Source of the DNA: Streptomyces sp. HUAS YS2
Lineage (GTDB): Bacteria > Actinomycetota > Actinomycetes > Streptomycetales > Streptomycetaceae
Assembly (NCBI RefSeq): GCF_033343995.1
Contig: NZ_CP137573.1
Span: forward strand, 1,178,001 to 1,242,000
Length of the DNA stretch: 64,000 nucleotides
Direction: 5' to 3'
Shown here: piece by piece, positions 59,564-64,000 of the stretch
How the letters are laid out: every line of letters begins with the position of its first letter
Position numbering within the stretch: the stretch's first letter is position 1
The notes under the pieces: generated by a model
Told to the model about the DNA's origin: nothing
Database searches by the model: none
The model's input: only the letters and a program-made list of their open reading frames with translations
Translations under genes and position numbers: made by a program

Positions 59564-60463
59564 ATGGACTCGATGCGTGACCGCTTCATCTCCACCACCA
59601 CCCGGCTGCTCGACGAGGACCCGCGCCTGGCGGTCGTGCTCGCCGAGATCAGCGCGGCCGGCTTCCAGCCGGCGGCGCGCCGCCACCCGGACCGTGTGGT
59701 CAACGTCGGCATCCGCGAGCAGCTGCTGATCGGCGCCGGCGCCGGGATGGCCCTGACCGGGCTGCGGCCGCTCATGCACACCTTCGCGAGCTTCCTGGTC
59801 GAGCGGCCGTTCGAGCAGGTCAAGCTGGACTTCGGACACCAGGGACTGAACGGGGTGCTGGTCAGCGCCGCCGCCTCGTACGACTGGCCGGCCGGCGGCT
59901 TCACGCACATGGCGCCCGGGGACGTGGCGCTCCTGGACACCCTGGACGGGTGGACGGTCCACGTGCCGGGACATCCGGACGAGGCCGAGGCGCTGCTGCG
60001 GCGGGCCGTGGCGGCGGACGACTCGGTGTACGTGCGGCTGTCCGAGCAATCGAACGCCGAGGCCCGGCCGGTCACGGGGACGGGATTCCTGCGGCTGCGC
60101 GAGGGACGCGGTGGTGTGGTGGTCGCGGTCGGGCCGCTGCTCGACAACGTCCTCTCCGCGACGGAGGGCCTGGACGTGACCGTGCTGTACGCGACGACGG
60201 TCCGTCCGTTCGACGGGGAGGCACTGCGCCGCGCCGTCGCCGACGGGGCGCGGGCGGACGTGGTGCTGGTCGAGCCGTACCTGGCCGGCACGTCGACGGC
60301 CGCCGCGAACGACGCGCTGGCCGACGTGCCGCACCGGGTGCTGGGGCTGGGCGTGGCGCGCCCCGAGCTGCGGAAGTACGGCGAGATCGAGGAGCACGTC
60401 GCGGCGCACGGGCTCGACCCGGCGGGCCTGCGGTCCCGGATCGGAGCCTTCCTGGGCCGCTGA
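59564..60463 (+). CDS. Transketolase, C-terminal (pyrimidine-binding) subunit
   Basis: 299 residues from ATG at 59564. RVVNVGIREQLLIGAGAGMA (about 45-64, with the ThDP-activating Glu in G-I-R-E-Q), HTFASFLVERPFEQVKLDF (about 78-96) and GFTHMAPGDVALLDTL (about 114-129) are typical. The C-terminal transketolase_C domain spans about 180-290. Works with the preceding subunit as an alpha2beta2-type enzyme. The pair is not embedded in a recognisable sugar cluster. No terminator hairpin was recognised after it. Confidence 0.92.
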   Translation: MDSMRDRFISTTTRLLDEDPRLAVVLAEISAAGFQPAARRHPDRVVNVGIREQLLIGAGAGMALTGLRPLMHTFASFLVERPFEQVKLDFGHQGLNGVLVSAAASYDWPAGGFTHMAPGDVALLDTLDGWTVHVPGHPDEAEALLRRAVAADDSVYVRLSEQSNAEARPVTGTGFLRLREGRGGVVVAVGPLLDNVLSATEGLDVTVLYATTVRPFDGEALRRAVADGARADVVLVEPYLAGTSTAAANDALADVPHRVLGLGVARPELRKYGEIEEHVAAHGLDPAGLRSRIGAFLGR

Positions 60464-61052
60464 CGCGGAGCGCGCCCGCCCCACGACCGCTCCCCGCCCG
60501 TGGCCGGAATCAGTCCCTCCGGGTCGTCCGGCCGCTTCGGCCTCCCCGGGGGCGGGCCAGGCGGCGAGCGCGCCCGGCGGCCCTGTGCGCCGGAGCGTGC
60601 GCCCTCGTCGGAATGACGCGCCGTACGCGCCGACAGGCGCCTCCATGCGCCGCGCCGGGGGAGGTCGGTGCGCTCCGGAGCGGCCCGGGAGCCGGTCCCA
60701 CCGGCGGCGTAACGTTTCGGGCGAAGGATTCCCCTTGGTGCACGAGTACATGAACGAGGTGGCGGTCAGCGGGTCCCCGCCAAATGCACAGGAAACGCTT
60801 GCCCTTGGCATGTGGCAAAAAGATGCTCGAAGGGAATGCCCTGGACGCAACGCCCAGCAGGCCAAAAACGCCCGAAACACAGGCACAACCAAACGTCAAC
60901 CGCCCGGGTTTCGGACAAACTCTGTGGCGATATTGATCGATCTCTTAAAGATCAACACCATGAAGTGTCGGCCTGTTCGGGACGGGACCACTGCCGATGC
61001 ACCACCTGTTCGAGCGACCGCGCGGGCAGGCGTTTCGCAGGGAGGGCTCGAA
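60464..61052. other. Long, partly low-GC leader upstream of the acyl-CoA dehydrogenase, 589 nt
   Basis: The first 250 nt are ordinary GC-rich DNA. From about 60720 to 60990 the sequence becomes markedly A+T-richer (stretches such as ggcaaaaagatg and gatctcttaaagatc). A dyad TTGATC...GATCAA lies at 60932-60955. An ATG at 60960 is in frame with the downstream gene but lacks a ribosome site. This looks like a regulated promoter/leader rather than a coding region. Confidence 0.6.
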
Positions 61053-62255
61053 ATGGACAGCTACTTCTCCAGTCATCTCCATCATCAACTTCGGGACACG
61101 GTCCGTGATTTCGCGGAGCGCGAGGTAAGGCCCCGGATACCGGAGATGGAGGCGAGCCGCACGGTCCACGAGAAGCTCTCCCGGCTCATCGCCGAGCAGG
61201 GCTGGCTGGGAGCGACCATCGGCCAGGAATACGGCGGAATGGGCGCCGGCCATCTGGCCAAGACAATCATCATCGAGGAACTCTCCCGGGTCAGCGGCGC
61301 GATGGGCGCCATGGTCCAGGCCTCGCAACTGGGGACCGCGAAGATCGTCCATTTCGGCAGCGACGAGCAGCGCAAGACCTGGCTGCCGGCCGTCGCGGCC
61401 GGCGAGTGCCTGCCGACGATCGCGGTCACCGAGCCCGAGTCCGGCGGTCACGTCCTCGGCATGACGGCCGACGCGGTCCGCGACGGCGACGACTACATCC
61501 TCAACGGCAGCAAGGTGTTCGTCGGCAACAGTCACGTCGGCGACCTGCACGGTGTCGTGGTCCGCACCGGCCCCGGCTCGAAGGGGCTCACCGCGTTCCT
61601 CGTCGAGTCCGACCGCCCCGGCTTCCGCACCGGACCGCAGCAGCCCGCGATGGGGCTGCACGGCTTCAGCTTCGGCGAGCTCATCTTCGAGGACTGCCGC
61701 GTCCCCGCCTCCAACCGGCTGGGCGAGGAGGGCGACGGCCTGGCCGTCGCGTACTCCTCCAGCGTCCTGTACGGGCGGGCCAACCTCACCGCCGTCTCGC
61801 TCGGCATCCACCAGGCGATCCTGGAGGAGACCACCCGCTTCGCCTCCGAGCGGATCCGCTACGGCAAGCCGCTGCACGAACTCCCGTCGGTGAAGCTGAA
61901 GCTGGGCCAGATGCAGTCCCGGCTGATGACCGCCCGGCTGGCCGCGTACCACGCCGTGCACCTGCTCGACCAGGGCCTGTCCTGCGACGCCGAGCTGATG
62001 AACGCCAAACTGATCAACGTCGAGTCGGCGATCGACTCCGGGCGCAGTGCGATGGAGATCCACGCCGCCGCCGGGCTGTTCACCGACCGCCCGATCGAGC
62101 GCTACCTGCGGGACGCGCACCACATCTTCGCCCCCGCCGGCACCTCCGACGTCCAGTTACTCCGGCTGGCCGAGGTCGCCCTCGGCACCGCCAAGGGCAG
62201 CTGGTCCGAGAAGCTCTCCGACGTGGTCCGGATGGAGCCCGCAGCGGCGATGTGA
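61053..62255 (+). CDS. Acyl-CoA dehydrogenase, TTA-codon containing
   Basis: 400 residues from ATG at 61053, preceded by GGGAGGG. The family fold is complete: N-terminal helices (LRDTVRDFAEREVRPRIPEM), FAD/substrate motif TIAVTEPESGGHVLGMTADAV (about 127-146), beta domain, and C-terminal helices with ASERIRYGKPLHELPSVKLK and EIHAAAGLFTDRPIERYLRD. Codon 369 is TTA (62157-62159), so translation should need the bldA tRNA. It stands alone after a long AT-rich leader. Such stand-alone enzymes often serve secondary metabolism or fatty-acid tailoring; substrate unknown. Confidence 0.92.
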   Translation: MDSYFSSHLHHQLRDTVRDFAEREVRPRIPEMEASRTVHEKLSRLIAEQGWLGATIGQEYGGMGAGHLAKTIIIEELSRVSGAMGAMVQASQLGTAKIVHFGSDEQRKTWLPAVAAGECLPTIAVTEPESGGHVLGMTADAVRDGDDYILNGSKVFVGNSHVGDLHGVVVRTGPGSKGLTAFLVESDRPGFRTGPQQPAMGLHGFSFGELIFEDCRVPASNRLGEEGDGLAVAYSSSVLYGRANLTAVSLGIHQAILEETTRFASERIRYGKPLHELPSVKLKLGQMQSRLMTARLAAYHAVHLLDQGLSCDAELMNAKLINVESAIDSGRSAMEIHAAAGLFTDRPIERYLRDAHHIFAPAGTSDVQLLRLAEVALGTAKGSWSEKLSDVVRMEPAAAM

Positions 62256-62290
62256 CCCCGGGCGGCCGCACTCCGCCCCTCTCCGGACGT

Positions 62291-62317
62291 CCCCGGGCCG
62301 CCGATCTCGGCCCGGGG
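62291..62317. terminator. Bidirectional terminator between convergent genes
   Basis: CCCCGGGCCG-ccgatct-CGGCCCGGGG, a perfect 10-bp stem in the 69 nt between the acyl-CoA dehydrogenase and the conservon GAF gene. Confidence 0.85.
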
Positions 62318-62324
62318 TCCGGTG

Positions 62325-62897
62325 TCAGATCAGCCCGTCCTCGCGGCGGTGGATCTTCTCGACCAGCTCCGCGGCCATCGCCTTGATGGTCTCCAGGCCG
62401 GCCCGACCCCACGGCCGCGGCTCGGTGTCCACCACGCAGATCGTGCCCAGCGCCACGCCGGTCCGGTCGATCAGCGGCGCGCCCAGGTAGGAGCGGATGC
62501 CGATCTCGTCCACGACCGGGTTCCCCGCGAAGCGCGGGTAGTCGCACACGTCCTCCAGGACCAGCGCCTTGCGCCGCACCACCACGTGCGGGCAGTAGCC
62601 GTGGTCGCGGGCCATGAACCGGCTGACGCCGCCCGAACCGCCCACGCCGGCCCCGAGGTCGGAACCGGAGTGCGTGCCGCCCGGGGTGTGCAGCCCGGCG
62701 AAGAACTGCCGGTTCTCGTCGATGAAGTTGACCATCGTGTACGGGGCGTTGGTCACCTCCGCGAGCTTGTGCGCGAACTCGTCGAACACCGGCTCCGGCC
62801 GCTCCCCTATCCCCAGCTGACGCAGCCGCTGCACGCGGGCGGGTGCCTCCTGGTCGATGGGGGTCAGCAGCAGATGACCGGTCGGGTCGTAGGTCAT
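62325..62897 (-). CDS. GAF-domain protein, last gene of a conservon
   Basis: 190 residues from ATG at 62897, overlapping the cvnD stop (ATGA). A single GAF domain (about 30-180): LAEVTNAPYTMVNFIDENRQ, FFAGLHTPGGTHSG, MARDHGYCPHVVVRRKALVL, VVDEIGIRSYLGAPLIDRTG, ALGTICVVDTEPRPWG. The Cys in HGYCPH and the ordered substitution pattern are typical of stand-alone actinobacterial GAF proteins. It takes the place often held by a P450 in conservons, so it may sense a ligand for the GTPase system. Confidence 0.88.
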   Translation of the reverse strand: MTYDPTGHLLLTPIDQEAPARVQRLRQLGIGERPEPVFDEFAHKLAEVTNAPYTMVNFIDENRQFFAGLHTPGGTHSGSDLGAGVGGSGGVSRFMARDHGYCPHVVVRRKALVLEDVCDYPRFAGNPVVDEIGIRSYLGAPLIDRTGVALGTICVVDTEPRPWGRAGLETIKAMAAELVEKIHRREDGLI

Positions 62898-63517
62898 GAC
62901 GGTGCTCCGTAGCTCGGCGTCGGTGCCGGGGTGGTGGTGAGCAGATGCTGGACGAGGGTGAGCAGCGTCTGGATGCCGGAGCTGGAGATGCGGGCGTCGC
63001 ACAGCACGACCGGCACCTCCGGCTTCAGGTCGATCGCGGCCCTGACCTCGTCCGGTTCGTAGCGGTACGAGCCGTCGAACTCGTTCACCGCCACGACGAA
63101 TCCGATCCCTCGTCGTTCGAAGAAGTCCACGGCGGAGAAGCAGTCCTCCAGGCGGCGGGTGTCGGCGAGGACCACCGCGCCGAGCGCGCCTTCGGAGAGC
63201 TCGTCCCACATGAACCAGAAGCGCTCCTGTCCGGGCGTGCCGAACAGGTACAGGACGTGCTGCGCGTCCAGGGTGATGCGGCCGAAGTCCATGGCGACGG
63301 TCGTGGTGGTCTTGGACTCCACCCCCACGAGGCTGTCGGTGGCCGCGCTGACCTGTGTCAGGAGTTCCTCGGTGCTGAGCGGCTCGATCTCGCTGACCGC
63401 TCCCACGAGGGTCGTCTTGCCCACCCCGAAGCCGCCCGCCACCAGGATCTTCAGGGCCGTGGGGAACGGGTCGGCAGGGAAAGCGTCCTGGCGCTCAGAG
63501 CCGTCGTCGTAGGCCAT
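62894..63517 (-). CDS. cvnD: Conservon small GTPase (CvnD-type)
   Basis: 207 residues, ATG at 63517. P-loop KILVAGGFGVGKTTLVGAVS (about 23-42), effector/switch I region ESKTTTTVAMDFGRI, switch II LYLFGTPGQERFWFMWDEL with G-T-P-G-Q instead of D-T-A-G-Q, and NEFD (about 145-148) as the guanine-recognition motif. These features define the Cvn/MglA-like GTPases that work with a roadblock protein and a membrane histidine-kinase-like protein. Overlaps cvnC by 23 nt and the GAF gene by 4 nt. Confidence 0.95.
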   Translation of the reverse strand: MAYDDGSERQDAFPADPFPTALKILVAGGFGVGKTTLVGAVSEIEPLSTEELLTQVSAATDSLVGVESKTTTTVAMDFGRITLDAQHVLYLFGTPGQERFWFMWDELSEGALGAVVLADTRRLEDCFSAVDFFERRGIGFVVAVNEFDGSYRYEPDEVRAAIDLKPEVPVVLCDARISSSGIQTLLTLVQHLLTTTPAPTPSYGAPS

Positions 63518-63872
63518 CGAGCACTGCCTCCAGCAGGGAACGGTCGGATGAATGGGCGTGGAAGCGGGGTGCCTTGGCCGTGATGGCCCCGCAGTCCACG
63601 AGATCGGAGAGCAGCACCTTGGTGACGACGGCCGGTAACCGTAAGTGGGCCGCGATCTCCGCCACCGACGTGGGCCCGTCGCACAACCCCAGGGCGAGGG
63701 TGTGCTCGGGGCCCATGTGCGACTGCGGAGCGGAGCCGGTCGCCATCACCATCGACAGCAGGTCGAGGGCGGTGCTGGGCTTGGTCCGGCCGCCGCTCAC
63801 GGTGTACGGCCGGATCAGCCGGCCGGCCGCGTCGTCGAGCCAGGGCCCGTCCTGGGAGGACGGCATGATCAC
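63495..63872 (-). CDS. cvnC: Conservon DUF742 protein (CvnC-type), two TTA codons
   Basis: 125 residues from GTG at 63872, overlapping the cvnB stop (GTGA). DUF742 is recognised by RLIRPYTVSGGRTKP (about 19-33), ALGLCDGPTSVAEIAAHLRL (about 61-80), VTKVLLSDLVDCGAI and the C-terminal LLEAVLDGLRRRL. The winged-helix-like fold mediates protein contacts in the Cvn complex. Codons 77 and 79 are both TTA (63642-63644 and 63636-63638). This is exceptional for a 125-codon Streptomyces gene and suggests control by bldA. Confidence 0.95.
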   Translation of the reverse strand: MIMPSSQDGPWLDDAAGRLIRPYTVSGGRTKPSTALDLLSMVMATGSAPQSHMGPEHTLALGLCDGPTSVAEIAAHLRLPAVVTKVLLSDLVDCGAITAKAPRFHAHSSDRSLLEAVLDGLRRRL

Positions 63873-64000
63873 TGCCCCGTACCGCCCGGCGCCCCGGCGG
63901 CCTGTCTGGCCGGCGTGACCAGGTACGGCCGGACGCTCTTGACGAGCATCGCCATCTCGTAGCCGAGGACGGCGGCGTCCGCCTCGCGCCCCGCGAGCAC
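63869..64000 (-). CDS. cvnB: Conservon roadblock/LC7 protein (CvnB-type), C-terminal part
   Basis: Only the last 43 codons are in the window; the gene continues past 64000. The visible residues LAGREADAAVLGYEMAMLVK and SVRPYLVTPARQ match the end of CvnB roadblock/LC7 proteins, which act as GTPase-activating or scaffold partners of CvnD. The stop overlaps the cvnC start (GTGA). The CvnA histidine-kinase-like gene is expected just beyond. Confidence 0.88.
   Translation of the reverse strand: MLAGREADAAVLGYEMAMLVKSVRPYLVTPARQAAGAPGGTGQ

Noticed and set aside
60585..61052. N-terminal extension of the acyl-CoA dehydrogenase
   Set aside because: The frame is open, but the sequence is AT-rich and not domain-like, and a strong ribosome site precedes the ATG at 61053.

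Overview
The window is chromosomal DNA from a Streptomyces or very close actinomycete. The evidence is the very high G+C, dense GTG/TTG starts with 1-4 nt ATGA/GTGA overlaps, tRNA genes that do not encode CCA, a conservon (roadblock / DUF742 / small GTPase), several SpoIIE-type PP2C phosphatases, a large LuxR (LAL) regulator and rare TTA leucine codons. No insertion sequence, integrase, rRNA or CRISPR array was recognised, so this reads as ordinary chromosome with accessory modules rather than a mobile island.

Layout. 1-4578: an oxidative operon of flavin monooxygenase (cut by the window edge), an alpha/beta hydrolase that seems to lack part of its catalytic domain, a GMC oxidoreductase and an aldehyde-dehydrogenase-like protein. 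4965-7613: a large CACHE/PAS/GAF/PP2C/ATPase signalling protein, flanked by related hairpins. 7775-11297: tRNA-Pro, a DUF309 protein and lutABC. 11338-16180: a P450 with a TTA codon and a repeat-rich leader, DUF488, and a TetR regulator divergent (over a strong palindrome) from a PAP2 enzyme and a DMT-type permease. 16101-21123: XRE-cupin regulator/MFS exporter, then LysR/hydrolase/SDR. 21240-23949: MerR regulator, SPFH protein and NAD-kinase-fold protein. 24036-31086: GNAT, secreted subtilisin, LAL regulator, NUC endonuclease. 31216-35358: ABC pair and a multidomain PP2C phosphatase. 35715-39144: ribbon-helix-helix protein, DUF4097 protein and a DrrAB-like ABC exporter, preceded by a helically phased operator array.

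39706-46051 is the most distinctive system: a 74-residue double-glycine peptide precursor followed by an HlyD-like adaptor, a C39-peptidase ABC exporter and a second ABC protein (NHLM-type secretion operon). The predicted 53-residue core has no Cys, Lys or Arg, and no lanthionine or other modification enzyme is next to it. 46113-50314: small monooxygenase, PP2C phosphatase plus a stand-alone MASE1 sensor, and a second copy of the aldehyde-dehydrogenase-like gene, divergent from a PucR/CdaR-type regulator. 53339-58418: an exopolysaccharide locus (acyltransferase, fused polysaccharide deacetylase/GT2 synthase, small membrane protein, divergent GH16-like lipoprotein). 58639-58712: a second identical tRNA-Pro. 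58841-62255: split transketolase and a TTA-containing acyl-CoA dehydrogenase. 62325-64000: a conservon whose last gene is a GAF protein and whose cvnC carries two TTA codons.

Family names come from recognising motifs by eye; no database search was possible. Start codons were chosen from spacing, Shine-Dalgarno sequence and overlap with the upstream stop.
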